Origin: Pollenia angustigena
Lineage: Eukaryota > Arthropoda > Insecta > Diptera > Polleniidae
Direction: 5' to 3'
DNA: 64,000 nucleotides
NCBI GenBank assembly: GCA_930367215.1
Contig: OV884059.1
Span: 50,624,957-50,688,956 of the forward strand
Made by a program: the position numbers and the translations under genes. Of the stretch, positions 1 to 10,657 are shown in pieces (position 1 is the first letter of the stretch; every line of letters begins with the position of its first letter). A model generated the notes under the pieces. The model was not told the DNA's origin. It saw only the letters and a program-made list of their open reading frames with translations, and did no database searches.

Positions 1-50
1 GTCATCCCCTGAGTGCTGGTCCTAACAGTAAAAAAAAAACATATAAGACT

Positions 51-247
51 TATAAGCAACAGTTCTACTTGTAACAATATCAAAGCTAAAACAAAACACA
101 TCAACAATAAACAGTGTGTTTATCTCATCTTACATTCCATGAAATGCGCATAGGAATAGCTTATCCCATCAACAATAAATTTCAAGTGTTGTTATCAAGA
201 ATAAAAACTGGGAATTAAGCACGAATAACAAAATCTTTTGAAATTAT
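51..247. repeat. Rearranged fragment of hammerhead repeat family 1
   Basis: Positions 51-139 match the minus sense of the 470-bp unit found at 21848-23930. At about 140 the orientation flips, and 140-247 match its plus sense. The flip leaves only the second half of a hammerhead motif at 141-165 (GAAA, palindromic TGCGCA, 3' strand of stem I) without its CTGATGA half. It is an old, diverged copy. Positions 248-395 show nothing recognisable. Confidence 0.75.
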
Positions 248-395
248 TTCCTTTTTTTTTAAATTTGTTTGAAATATAAAAAAACCAAAAAATCCCTGAA
301 GAAGCTATACATTGAGATATCGAGATATTGGATAAATTTTAAATAAATATTCTTTATATAAAACAGACCTTGAGCTTGAGAAATTATTGAACGGA

Positions 396-552
396 AATAA
401 AATACATATTTACATTTAAGATAAATTCATAGTGACATTGTTGATTTCTGGAATTAAAGGTTAATGAAGGTTGTTATCCTGAACGTTCTATAAAATGTTG
501 TTTCCTAAGATAAAAAAGATTTTTCGAAAGGAAATTGGAACTAGGTGGTAAC
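396..552 (+). repeat. Dispersed repeat, inverted partner at 41894-42053
   Basis: About 157 bp reappear in opposite orientation at 41894-42053. They share long blocks such as the segment around GACATTGTTGATTTCTGGAA and the one around ATCCTGAACGTTCTATAAAA. No coding or terminal structure was recognised, so the family is unknown. Positions 553-697 hold nothing identifiable. Confidence 0.7.
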
Positions 553-697
553 TAAAAGTGGCCTCAATCTTTACACTTATCGTTTTGCACAAAAATTCTA
601 ATAGGTCGAAGTTCTTAAATATTTTATTGCATAGTAATAAAACACTAATAAGAACGTTTTTAAATGCTGCTTTTTATTCTTTTATCATACAAACCGA

Positions 698-826
698 TGC
701 AAGTATCGATACAAGTAACTAAGTATCGATACTTTTTTTTTCGATTATAAGTAGGTATCGATACTTTACGAGCGATACCACATCGAGTAAAAGTATCGAT
801 ACCTTAGAGGTATCGTTTCATCCCTA
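698..826. mobile_element. hAT-like element terminus with TATCGATA subterminal repeats
   Basis: Four copies of the palindrome TATCGATA, mostly as GTATCGATAC, lie in about 100 bp and end at TATCGTTTCATCCCTA. Read inward the end is TAGGGATGAAACGATACC. The same terminus occurs at 44877-44893. Short TAGGG-type ends with clustered subterminal motifs are usual for hAT transposons, and two better-defined hAT elements here (32096-33654, 38743-39975) have the same architecture. Only one end is visible, so the superfamily is inferred. Confidence 0.45.
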
Positions 827-1146
827 GGCAGAGTAAATATTGATATATCCAAGGTACCAAAAGAGACAAATAAAACTTTGTCGATAAGTAAAATAAGTTA
901 GAACGGTTAAGAATTAATTTCAAACTTAGTATATAAGAACAAGTAAAACCCAATAAAGTCAGATTTGAAATTACTATGCTAAATCGGCAATAACTTGCCT
1001 AAGTTTTTATTTTCCAAGTCTCAACAAAAATAATTCGGCAGTTCTTTTGAACGCCTTAATTACCAGCTGAAACCCTGTCGGCTATTTAAAATAACCAAAG
1101 GCTATAGGGACCAAACTGTATCAAATCATACACGCAATACATTACA
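826..1146 (+). repeat. 5' LTR of Ty3/gypsy element 1
   Basis: Aligns over its length with the split 3' LTR at 4797-5008 plus 10546-10653. Both begin AGGCAGAGTAAAT and end near CATTACA. It directly abuts the hAT-like terminus that ends at 826. Confidence 0.8.
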
Positions 1147-1160
1147 TGGCGATCCTGCGG
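1147..1160 (+). other. Probable tRNA primer-binding site
   Basis: TGGCGATCCTGCGG follows immediately after the 5' LTR. A TGG start is normal for retrotransposon primer sites complementary to a tRNA 3' end. Which tRNA is not determined. Confidence 0.5.
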
Positions 1161-1828
1161 ACTACGAACTGACCCTGCCAACTCGGACTAAAAGGATAAA
1201 ATGATGAGTTTCCTTTCAATCATTAAATGGCATGAGAAGAAAGAGGAGTCATCAAAAATAACTTTGATAACCAATATACCTTATAAATATATCAAAATTT
1301 TTAAGTTTATGAAATGTTAGATCCTTTTTAATGAAAAAGTTCAGACAAATCAATAATTGAAGGGATGGATTTCAATTATAAAAAATAAATCATATAACTA
1401 AAAATACTTTTCCTTTATGTCTCCAACAATAAATATTAATAGACTTCTATACAAGTCTTTGGTTTTTGAGTCCTACAATGGACAAACCTAAAAATAATGT
1501 AGAAATACAAGCAAATATTATGAGCAATGTAAATGCACAAAATACAGAAGAGTTAGTGCCAAAATATGTTAAAACTATAATAATGCTGTACGCAGCATAT
1601 AGAATTAGTAGATACTTCAAAAAATTATATTTTAAAATATAAAAATATAAATATATAAAAATAAAAAAAATTTAACACCATTCAGAAATATAATTAAGAT
1701 AATTGTAACCAACATTATTAATGATTTAAAATATGTACTTATATAAGAAAGAATTGTAAAACTAAAATTAAAACCATGTGAAACTTAGGTATACAATTTT
1801 TTTTTAATAAATAACCAATTTTGTATTA

Positions 1829-3008
1829 ATGGAAGAAAATCTAACAAAACTTAAAAACATATTAAAGAATTTAAAGAATAGTCCAGGAAGGACATATTTA
1901 GAAAAGACGATAAATCTTAGCCTAGAGGATATAAAAGTTATAACAGAAGAATTTGAGTTAGCACAACTAGAAGAAAATATCAGTGCTCAGATAAGAACTT
2001 AGCAAAATAGTTAAGAAAATCAAAGAATCGAAAGCATTAAAAACCCATTAGAGACAAAACCATCAGAAATAGGAAATGCAATGGCAGCATTTAGCTTAGA
2101 GACGGTTTCTAAAGCACTCCCACTATTTGCTGGGAACTTTGAAGAACTGGAAAATTTCTTAATAACAGCGGAACTCATTGAGAAAACTCTTGCTGAAACA
2201 GCAAAACAAGACTTCCTACAATATGTCTACCACGCCAAATTAACCTCAGGGGTAAGAACTGCGATAGGTAGTTATGCGAAACCCGAAAACTTCAATACTT
2301 TAAAAACACAATTACAACAAAGGTACAAAAGTACAAAGACCATTCCAGAATTACAGTCCAAACTAAGCAATATTTACCAAGGGAAAACGTCCGTCAATGC
2401 ATTCAGGGAAAGAATATTAACAGTAATAGACAACCTGAACAGGTTAGGAATAAAAGAACTTAGTAGTGACGCCACAGAGGCGGAGAAAAATGTCATTATC
2501 AGATTGAACTCAAAGCTTGCTCTAGATTCATTTAAGAGAGGAATTAATAATAATTTAAAGACGGCAATTTTTGCAGCTCGTCCAAAAACTTTACAAGACG
2601 CGGTAGAACTTGCGCTACAATAGCAATTTTCATAACACTAGAAATAACATTAATAACAGGAACAACCATAATTTCCCAAACCGTAGTACTAACGACTACA
2701 ACTCAAACAATGGTAGAAACAACAGAAATTTTTACAACTACACTAGGAATAACAATAATTTCCAAAACAGTAGAAATAACAACTACAATTCAAACAACAA
2801 CAGAAACAACACAAATTCGCCTGCAAACAACAATTACAACCGTAATACACCTAGAAGCAATAATGGAAACTACAGGAATGACAACAATAACAATAGAAAT
2901 AACAATTCCAATAGAACCAACAACAACAGACGTAATGTACATATAGTACAAGACGAGGGAAACGAGGAAGGCTCGGAATACAGGGATATTCCGGATAGCC
3001 AAAATTAA
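1829..3008 (+). pseudogene. gag of Ty3/gypsy element 1 (broken)
   Basis: Gag forms the particle that packages element RNA in the cytoplasm. The frame opens at ATG 1829, hits TAG and TAA near 2000-2012, and then runs open in the same frame from 2081 to 2623. The 2081-2623 part (180 aa) is the capsid-like core and ends in an 'AARPKTLQDAVELALQ' block seen in 17.6/297-type Gags. The coding sense then shifts to 2610-3008, an Asn/Arg-rich tail that replaces zinc knuckles as a probable RNA-binding region. The two stops and one frameshift make it non-functional. I prefer 1829 to 2081 as the ancestral start because the frames match. Confidence 0.75.
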
Positions 3009-3019
3009 GAGTATTAAAA

Positions 3020-3472
3020 GTGTCTAATAATAACACAAATTACATAATCGCTAAATATAAAAATGAAAATTTAACATTTCTTGTCGACACAGGTGCCGAC
3101 ATATCATTATGTCGCACTAAAACAATTTTTGATGATGAACCACTAAACGTAGAGAGTAGATGCAAATTAACAGGCATCACTAAAGAAGAAATACATTCAT
3201 TAGGAACAAGTGAACTAGCAGACCAAACATGCAGATTAAAATTTCATTTAGTAGATGACAATTTTCCAATAGAAACGGACGGAATAATAGGAAGAGACTT
3301 TTTAAGAGAATACTTATGTAAAATAGACTATGAGACATTCACAATTTCTTTGTTTACCAACAATGAAACCATAAATCTGCCCATGCAATCAAAAGCATTT
3401 GACACATTAAAAATTACTAAACCCCCTCGGACAGAAATTATTCAACCATTAAAATTAAACCTGCCCTTTTAA
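3020..3472 (+). pseudogene. Retroviral-type aspartic protease segment of pol
   Basis: The 150-residue frame contains the catalytic triad in 'FLVDTGADIS' (about residues 20-29) and the flap-proximal block 'GIIGRDFL' near residue 91. The dimer of this domain cleaves Gag-Pol. It ends in 'PLKLNLPF' at a stop, just where reverse transcriptase should begin. The next recognisable pol residues (3491 on) belong downstream of RNase H, so RT and RNase H were lost by internal deletion. Confidence 0.8.
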
Positions 3473-3490
3473 CATTCCAAGAATAATAAT

Positions 3491-3686
3491 ATGCATGCAA
3501 GATTCAGCGATGACTCAGCGAAACTAGATTCGATTCTGAGGAAACTGATATCTAAAATGAAGAAAGAAAATATAAAGGAATTAGCGCTATCAAAGAATGA
3601 TAAAATATTTAAAATGTATACAATGAAAGATTTAAAAGAAGCATATGCAAAGATAAGAATAAACAACAAAAGTCCTCAACTAAAAA
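3491..3686 (+). pseudogene. Pol linker remnant upstream of integrase
   Basis: An open stretch with 'ENIKELALSKNDKIFKMYTMKDLKEAYAKI'-like sequence, probably the region between RNase H and integrase. It is cut by the MITE at 3687-3909 and resumes at 3910. Assignment rests on position and on the integrase frame that follows. Confidence 0.45.
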
Positions 3687-3909
3687 TGAGCCGTTTATTT
3701 TGAAAGTGGCATTAGTCATTTTGTTTTTAAGTCGAGATATTTAAGGGTTTGCGTTTTAACACGTTTAAAAATATGGATGCTAACTTTCGAGAAGATTCAC
3801 TTGTATTTGATATATCATGATAATGATATTTTTCTCAATATTTATTATTTATTATTAACTCGATTTTTTTGAAAAAGTGACTTATGCCACTTTCAAAATA
3901 AACGGCTCA
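3687..3909. mobile_element. MITE with about 31-bp TIRs inside gypsy pol
   Basis: A 223-bp insert with near-perfect inverted ends starting TGAGCCGTTTATTTTGAAAG and reading inward to GTGGCAT(T/A)AGTCA. The core is AT-rich and non-coding. The flanks give at most a 2-bp AA duplication, so the superfamily is not assigned. It interrupts the gypsy pol frame and is therefore younger than that element. Confidence 0.8.
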
Positions 3910-4532
3910 AATATTAATTTACAATGCCCCAACAAAAATAACAGATGACATACTGAAATATAAACTCATCGATGAATTCTACAATGCCACACACGCAGGC
4001 CACTTAGGAATAAGGAAAACAATAATTAAATTGAAACAGCGGTACATTTGGAAAAAGATGAATAAGATGGTAAAGCAATACGTAACAAACTGTGACAAGC
4101 GTACCATAAACAAACAAGCCAAACACATTAAACAACCACTTACCCTAACAGACACCCCAAGCAACAGTTTTGAGACAATATCAGTTGATACTGTAGGACC
4201 TCTTCGTATTTCAAACGGATACCGATACATATTGACTATGCAATGCGAGCTAACGAAATTCGTTGTTGCTCACCCATTGTCAACAAAAGACGCACTTACA
4301 ACTGCCAAAACACTAGTAGAACAATTAATTTTAAAATATGGTAAATTTTAAGTGCTCAAATCAGACAACGGCACCACACATAGACACTGGTAACACACCA
4401 TTTGAGTTAGTATATGGTAAATTATCATGCTTACCATCAGAATTTCATAACAGTGAAGGAGATAAAATATATAACTATGAAGATTATGCAAAAGAACTTA
4501 AGCAAAAATTACAATATTATGTGATGGTGTAG
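3910..4532 (+). pseudogene. Integrase remnant of Ty3/gypsy element 1
   Basis: Integrase inserts the cDNA into the genome. The zinc-binding region shows 'NATHAGHLGIRKT' followed by 'NCDKRT', where the second Cys of the HHCC finger is replaced. The first catalytic Asp is in 'ISVDTVGPL'. A stop falls just before 'VLKSDNGTT', which holds the second Asp. The frame then jumps to 'HIDTGNTPFELVYGKL', a C-terminal block, so the segment with the catalytic Glu is deleted. Confidence 0.8.
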
Positions 4533-4796
4533 TGTACCTCACAAGTGTCTACTGCGAACACATTGCCCACTCTGAAATTCATACATACAATCCAAATTAG
4601 AGTAGGGTATGCAATCGATCAAATAACTGCATTTACCAATTAACTCACATTCACTAAAATGTATAACAAGTGGGATAGGAATGCATGGAAGTGAATACAA
4701 GTTACTCAATCAGAATGCAAACAAATAAAATTGAGTGTTTTGATGTAAATGAGAACATTTACAAATACCAACATCCTGATTGGCTAGAACAATTAC

Positions 4797-5008
4797 AGGC
4801 AGAGTAAATCTTGATATATCCATGGTACCAATAGAGACAAATATAACTTTGTCGATAAGTAAAATAAGTTAGAACGGCTAAGAATTAATTTCAAACTTAG
4901 TATGTATATCAGAACAAGTAAAACCCAATAGTCAGATTTAAAATTACGAAGCTAAATCAGCAATAACTTGCCTAAGTTTTTATTTTCCAAGTCTCAACAA
5001 AAATAATT
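4797..5008 (+). repeat. 3' LTR of gypsy element 1, left part
   Basis: Matches 826-1040 of the 5' LTR with scattered substitutions and stops at AACAAAAATAATT, where the poly-T tail of the minus-strand LINE begins. The rest of this LTR lies at 10546-10653. Positions 4533-4796, between integrase and LTR, are AT-rich with no recognisable env. Confidence 0.85.
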
Positions 5009-5554
5009 TTTTTTTTTTTTTATTTATTTTTAATTATTGAATGAAACCACTAACTGCTCTATTCAAATTTTAAAAATGTCTTCTAGTTAAGCTGTTATGA
5101 TACTTGCTATTTTTTGTATTTTTTCTCTATTGGAGAATAGTGCAAGTATATTTGCATAGGAAAACTGACTAAGTGTAAAGAGTATGATTATATCATAAAA
5201 ATTCTTGAAATGTCAAACAAATATACATGTGTTATCGATAAATAATCTAAGACTGTCAAAAAAAAAAAAAAATGTTTAACTTAAAATTGACATTTCCAGA
5301 TTAATTGTTAGCACTGTTGCCAATTTTTTTAGTTTTTGATCGAAAGTAGCGGTTTTTAACTTTGTTTTTGCGATTTTTACCTTTTTTGACGGGTTTTTGT
5401 GGAAAAAAAAACGTGGGCAGTATTGTTTGTTTTGTTTACATTTTATTTTGGAATCACAAACAATTTTTTTTTATAAACAATAAAATTCAATGCAAATAAT
5501 GTAAAATATTACGAATTACATATTTTTAATTGAATATTTATGATTTGAAATCCC

Positions 5555-6890
5555 TGAGAACTGGAAGTATGTGAAAATAATACCTATACCTAAATCTAAT
5601 GGTGATTTTCGTCCGATTGCAATTCTTCCATACATATCTAAAGTTTTTGAAAAACTGGTATATAAGCAGATTTATAAACATATTAATAATAATAACTTAA
5701 TAACTGAAAGGCAATCTGGGTTTCGACCTGGACATAGTTGTGCCAGTGCACTTATTGATGTTTCTGAGGAAATACGTAAAAGTATTGATAGTGCTGATGT
5801 TTCGTTGCTTGTCCTATTGGACCGTTCAAAAGCCTTCGATATGGTCGATCATGGTATATTATGCAAAAAACTTGATAAAATGTTCAATTTCTCAACTGCT
5901 TCTGTACGTCTAATGACCTCATACCTCACAGATAGAAGACAGTCAGTTTTTGCCAATAACATAAGATCTCATTCACTAAATGTAACAAAAGGTGTTCCAC
6001 AAGGTTCCATACTTGGACCATTACTTTTTACTTTGTATATAAACGACTTGGCAAACCAATTGTTATATTGCAACATCCATATCTATGCTGACGATGTACA
6101 AATATACATAAGCTCCCCTGAGAAATATATTGATGATTGTGTAAGTAAGTTAAATTTTGATCTCACACGTGTACATTCATGGGCAACTGCAAATGGTCTC
6201 TGCATTAATCCGTGCAAGTCAAAGTGCTTAGTTATAAAAAGTAAATCGTCAAGAACTAACTTTTTACCAGAAGTTGCGTTAAACGGTCAAAGAATTGAAG
6301 TTGTAAGGACAGCAAAAAATCTTGGCATATTATTTAACAGTACTCTTACATGGAATGACCAAATAAATATAGCTTCTGGAAGAACATATGCTCTTTTGCG
6401 AACGCTATGGAGAACACAAAAATTTATTCCTATAAGAATTCGTTTAATTCTTGCAAAAACATATTTAATTCCTACTTTGTTATACGGATGTGAAATTTTT
6501 GGAAGTAGTGATTCAAGCAGCTTACGGAAATTGGAACTAAGTTATAATGCAGTGATTAGATATGTGTATGGTTTAAGGAGATTTGATCATATTACACCAT
6601 ATGCAAGTGACTTATATGGAGTAACTTTTATCAACTTGTTGAAAATAAGAACATTAACTCTATTGCATAAAATTATTAATAAACGTATGCCTATGTATCT
6701 CTATAGGAGACTCTCGTTTACCCGTTCACAAAGATCCAATGATTTGATGCATGTCAGATACCGAACTCTACAGTCATCTTGGCAATTTTATACCCACTCA
6801 ATTCGTCTTTGGAACTTATTACCCCCAAGCATTCAATTTACTAGTAATCCAATGCATTTTAAAAGGGCTATATATAACTTGTTTCATTAA
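5555..6890 (+). CDS. LINE-2 ORF2 reverse transcriptase, 5'-truncated but open
   Basis: Open from the truncation point to the stop at 6890 (about 445 codons, no internal stop); the endonuclease and N-terminal RT are missing. RT motifs in order: 'DFRPIAILPYISKVFEK', 'SGFRPGHSC', 'LDRSKAFDMVDH', 'GVPQGSILGPLLFTLYINDL', and the active site 'YADDVQIY', then thumb and a C-terminal 'IRLWNLLPPSI' block. No true start codon exists; the frame simply runs in from the truncation. It belongs to the jockey/CR1/I superfamily of LINEs. The exact clade is not determined. The clean frame agrees with a young insertion. Confidence 0.85.
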
Positions 6891-7128
6891 CAAATATACA
6901 TATAAATATCATTGTTTTCTTCTATTTTTTTTTCTTTTTACTTTTTATATATTCTTTATTATGTAATAATCAAATATGTATGTTATTTTAAATTTTGTAA
7001 AAATTTTTTTAAATTTAGTTATACAAATTCCCATTTACCTTTTTCTAATCCTGTACTGTAATTATAAGAATTAATGTCTTGTTGTACAGGATAACAATAT
7101 GATAAATAAATAAATAAATAAATAAATA
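5555..7128 (+). mobile_element. LINE-2, 5'-truncated non-LTR retrotransposon with (TAAA)n tail
   Basis: Inserted in MITE A copy 1. The target duplication AAATCCC lies at 5548-5554 and 7129-7135. The 3' tail is a run of TAAA repeats (about 7102-7128), unlike the poly-A of LINE-1. The 5' end is truncated within the RT domain. It is the youngest layer of the nest at 826-10653. Confidence 0.88.
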
Positions 7129-10109
7129 AAATCCCATATGAAGGGTACCTGCTTCATTTCACATATCAAAAACAAAATAGTTTAATCTGCCTAAGCTTTT
7201 ACCATTTTTTTTTTTGTTTTAGTCAAAGAAAAAAATAAACATGAGAAATGTCAATCAGAAAAAAGGGGTTGTTTATCAAATTGTATTTCTTGTTCTTTTT
7301 CGCATTTGTTGTTTCATTCAGTCAATCCTAAAAAAATCTAATACAAAAAATAGCAAGTATCATAACACCTTTAGGCTCAAAGTATCGGTTCTTTTTTGCC
7401 TCTGGTGACCTTCGAACTGAAGCAGATCCCGAGCGAAGTAGTTAGGGTGGGCCATTAGTTTATCGATGTAACTTATTGAATATTTTTTAATTTCCACCTG
7501 GATAGTGGGGACGTTGAGATCTCTGTGGATAATATCATTACGTATATACCATGGGGCACAGACAATTTGTCGTAATATTCTAGACTGTCTTCTTTGAAGC
7601 TTTTGGATCTTAGATGCGCATGCAGTACCCTATAATTGGATGCCATATGTCCATATTGGTTTTATGATGGACTTGTATAGAAGAATTTTGTTGTCTAAAG
7701 ACAAGTTTGAGTTTCCACCGAGAAGCCAATGTAGTTGAGCTGCTTTAAGTTTCATAGCCGTTATTTTCGCTTCGGTATGACGAGACCAGGTCAAGCGTCT
7801 ATCTATATGAATTCCCAATTACTTAACATGGTTTTCTATCGGAACAGTGATGTTATTTATTTTTACAGCGGGGCACGTTTGTCTTCTGAGCGTGAAAGTT
7901 AAGTGAGCATATTTTGCCGGGTTTACCTTTATTCTCCATTTTTCTAGCCAGGCCTCTAGTTCATTGATGTGGGACTGCATATTTTGCGATGCGACTTTTG
8001 GATCATAAAACGATAATAAATGCTGTGTCGTCTGCAAATGTAGAAGTATGCATGCTCAGGTTTGTTGGCATATCCGCTGTGTATATTATATATGGAAGCG
8101 GTCCTAATATGCTGCCTTGGGGGACACCAGCAGTAATTTTCTTGAGGGGGGAGTATTTATCTTGCGACCTTACTATGAATGTTCTGCCTGTTAGATAGCT
8201 CTCCAGAAGCTTGTGAGTGTTTTGAGGAAGCATTCGTGTTATTTTGATGAGTAGCCCATCATGCCAAACTTTGTCAAATGCTTGGGAAATGTCTATAAAC
8301 ACGGCAGAGCAGTATTGCTTTTTCTCAAACGCCGATCTTATAAGAGTGACAATTCTATGCACTTGTTCTATTGTACCATGTTTCGCTCTGAATCCGAACT
8401 GGTGATCCGGGATGATGTAGTGTTCATTTAGATGAGGAGTTATACTTAAAACGATAATTTTTTCGAAAAGCTTCGATAGGATTGACAATAAGCTTATCGG
8501 TCTGTACGACGCAACCTGGCTAGCATCTTTTCCTGGCTTGTGAATCATAACAATTATAGACCTCTTCCATGAGGATGGGAAGTATCCGACTCTTAATAAA
8601 GCGTTAAAAAATGAGCAGCAAGATTCTGGAAGCAGACGATGGTAGGTTTCTTATCATTGACCCTGTGATGCGGTCAGGTCCGGGAGATTTTCTAATATTC
8701 ACTTTTTCTATTGCTGATTTTACTTGAATTATGTTAAATTTTAATGGATGGTTTACCTTATCAGGAATGATTGGACGACAGGAAAAAGTATGTGCATCAT
8801 GTGGCGTGAAAACTTTCTCAAGGTGGCTCGCGAAAGCGTTTAATTTTTCATGTGTGTTTTTGGCCCAAGTGCGGTTTTCCAGTCTTAATGGAGATTCTTG
8901 GCTTATAGGGCATTTCATATGCCGTACAGCCTTCCATAAGCTATAATTGGAGTTTTTTGTGGCGTCTAAGCTGTTTATATAGCCTTCTATTGCAGACTCG
9001 TGGTTCTGTGTCAATTTGTTGCGAAGAGTGGTCAGGCATAATTGTAGTTGGGCCTTAGTGGTTGGGGAACGACTGTTTTGCCATTGTCTTCTTAACTTCC
9101 TTTTTTCTCTAATAAGGGTCTCTATATCCGTCGATGTATTGTAAGGAGCACGTTTATTTGTCCGCTTGATTGGGGTTGTATTTCTTGCTGCAGTATCCAA
9201 GACTTCTGTAAATCGGTCGACAGCTATTTGGATGTCAGATGAATTTTTTAGGGGAATGCACTGTGATAGGTGAGAGCTCACATTCATTTTATACTTTAAC
9301 CAATTTGTGTTTCTGTTTGGATAGGAAATAAAGTTTGCAGCGGCGGCGTCAGAGTTACCTTTTAAAATGAGGATTGAAGGTGAATGATCAGACGAAAGAT
9401 CATAGGAGGAACTAACTAGTACTTGATCGCGCTTGATGTTTTTAATTACAGCAAAGTCAATAAGGTCTGGTAGCTTATTGAAGTCGGTTGGCCAATAGGT
9501 AGGCTCACCACTCGATACCACATCAACATTATTTGCAGTTACGGTATTGTATAGCTCATTACCTCTAGGACTAATAAGTCTGGAGCCCCAATATGTATGT
9601 TTAGCGTTGTAGTCGCCAGCAGCAATGAATTTCTGGCCCAATGTGGAGAAGAAGTTGAGAAATTTATCGTGTAGAATTTTGTGCCTCGCGGACAATAAAC
9701 GGATGTTAACGTTAGTTTGAAATCAGTAAGATTTATAGATGTGGCCTGGATACAATCTTCTTCGAACGCTGGCAATGGTAAGTGTCTGATGTGTTTGCGC
9801 ACAATTATGGCTGTGCCACCACAAGCTCGTCCGCTGGGATGTTTTGTGTCATACGTAAGGTATCCATTTACCCTAAAGCAGTTTTTATGAGTAAAGTGTG
9901 TTTCAGAGACAAGAAGTACGTCGATTTCATGCCTATGAAGAAAGTTTGCAACTTTGTGTTTATGTTGGGATAACCCGTTTGCATTCCAGAAACATATTTT
10001 TAACTGGTTCATTTTTTGTTGAGTAGAACTTGCAGGAGCATGTTCTGGTTTCGCATCATTTCCTGAAACATATCCTGCATAGTGGCCATGAAGTTACTCA
10101 TAGTTTGAA

Positions 10110-10551
10110 TTAAATTTTCAATTGAGGTAGGCATATTTCCAGAAGGCATTGACCTTCCCTAGGAACATTAGCGTATGGAGGTTGCTTTGCGTTAGAAGTA
10201 CTCGGGGGATTTTTCGCATTAGGGTTTCCTTTTAAGACTTGGGCATAGGATTGGTTTTGATTGTTTGTTTGTGTAGTACTAGCAATAGACCCAGCGGCTT
10301 GGCTGGGCGCATGTGACGGACCATATTGGGAGTGAGTATATTTTTGAACTAAAGCAGGTTTATTAAAATGCAAGAAGACTTTACAATCCCTTAAGTTTGC
10401 CGTGTGATTTTCGCCACAGTTGCTGCATTTCTTTACATTCGGGTCAGCTTTTGAACGATTACATTCGGCGGTTTTATGAGCGTCGCCACAAACCACACAT
10501 ACGTGAGGCAATTTACAATATGATTTTGTATGCCCATATTCCTGACAGTTC
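10110..10551 (-). pseudogene. LINE-1 ORF1 (Gag-like, zinc knuckles), partial
   Basis: ORF1 proteins of jockey-clade LINEs bind element RNA through CCHC zinc knuckles. The frame is open from the truncation point. It shows the tail of one knuckle ('CQEYGHTKSYC'), then 'CVVCGDAHKTAEC', then 'CSNCGENHTANLRDC', followed by a Gln/Asn/Ser-rich tail ending near 10110. The same knuckle sequence type occurs in the LINE at the right edge (63946-64000). The N-terminal two thirds are missing. Confidence 0.8.
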
Positions 10552-10653
10552 TTTTGAACGCCTTAATTACCAGCTGAAACCCTGACAGCTATTTAAAATA
10601 ACCAAGGGCTATAGGGACCAAACTGTATCAAATGATACACACAATTCATTACA
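10546..10653 (+). repeat. 3' LTR of gypsy element 1, right part
   Basis: Continues the 3' LTR interrupted at 5008. It matches 1039-1146 of the 5' LTR (CAGTTCTTTTGAACGCC to CATTACA). The sequence that follows belongs to MITE family C, whereas the 5' LTR is flanked by a hAT terminus, so the outer flanks do not form a simple insertion site. Confidence 0.85.
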
Positions 10654-10657
10654 ATTT

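Larger units (their letters stand above)
5090..7371. mobile_element. Tc1/mariner-type MITE family A, copy 1 (split by LINE-2)
   Basis: Ends are AGCTGTTATGATACTTGC on the left and, read inward, AAGGTGTTATGATACTTGC on the right, followed on both sides by TATTTTTTGTATT. It is flanked by the dinucleotide TA (5088-5089 and 7372-7373), the target duplication of Tc1/mariner elements. Removing the element and one TA restores the LINE-1 reading frame across the site. Copy 2 is at 15008-15458 in inverse orientation. This copy holds about 230 bp that copy 2 lacks, plus LINE-2. Confidence 0.88.
5070..10012 (-). pseudogene. LINE-1 ORF2: APE endonuclease and reverse transcriptase, broken
   Basis: ORF2 nicks target DNA and copies the RNA there. 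It starts 'MNQLKICFWNANGL' at 10012 (APE endonuclease), shifts frame near 9690, and continues with 'AAGDYNAKH' and 'LSSDHSP' (both endonuclease) to 8604. Another shift leads to the RT: 'SYRPISLLSILSKLFEKI', 'FGFRAKHGT', 'GVPQGSILGP' and the active site 'FADDTA' (frames 8003-8548, 7819-8037). In-frame stops fall near 7818 and 7628. The C-terminus 'AHPNYFARDLL' reaches the MITE at 7371 and, with the MITE left out, ends at a stop at 5070. It is inactive. Confidence 0.85.
5009..10551 (-). mobile_element. Jockey-clade LINE (LINE-1), 5'-truncated, inside gypsy LTR
   Basis: Minus-strand non-LTR retrotransposon. Its 3' poly-A appears as the T-run at 5009-5022, and its 5' end is cut within ORF1 at 10551, where the LTR and LINE share CAGTTC (10546-10551). 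That microhomology fits a truncated insertion, with only about 3 bp of LTR lost and no clear target duplication. It contains partial ORF1 and frameshifted ORF2. A MITE (5090-7371) splits ORF2 near its end. Confidence 0.88.
826..10653 (+). mobile_element. Ty3/gypsy element 1, decayed, with nested insertions
   Basis: An LTR retrotransposon bounded by direct repeats of about 320 bp. Order: 5' LTR, primer-site-like sequence, gag, Asn-rich tail, protease, truncated pol, integrase, 3' LTR. Reverse transcriptase and most of RNase H are deleted, integrase has lost its catalytic Glu region, and no env is seen. The Gag resembles the 17.6/297/gypsy type. A MITE sits in pol and a LINE splits the 3' LTR. 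The LTRs differ at several percent of sites, so this is an old insertion. No target-site duplication was found. Confidence 0.85.

Noticed and set aside
698..826. TATCGATA cluster as DREF/BEAF-type promoter sites
   Set aside because: The motif is identical to the fly DRE, but no gene or promoter lies nearby and the cluster ends in a hAT-like terminus also found at 44893, so subterminal repeats explain it better.
2710..3036. Several overlapping frames in the AAC/AAT-rich segment
   Set aside because: Low-complexity repeats keep all frames open; only the Asn/Arg-rich plus frame (2610-3008) fits the Gag tail.
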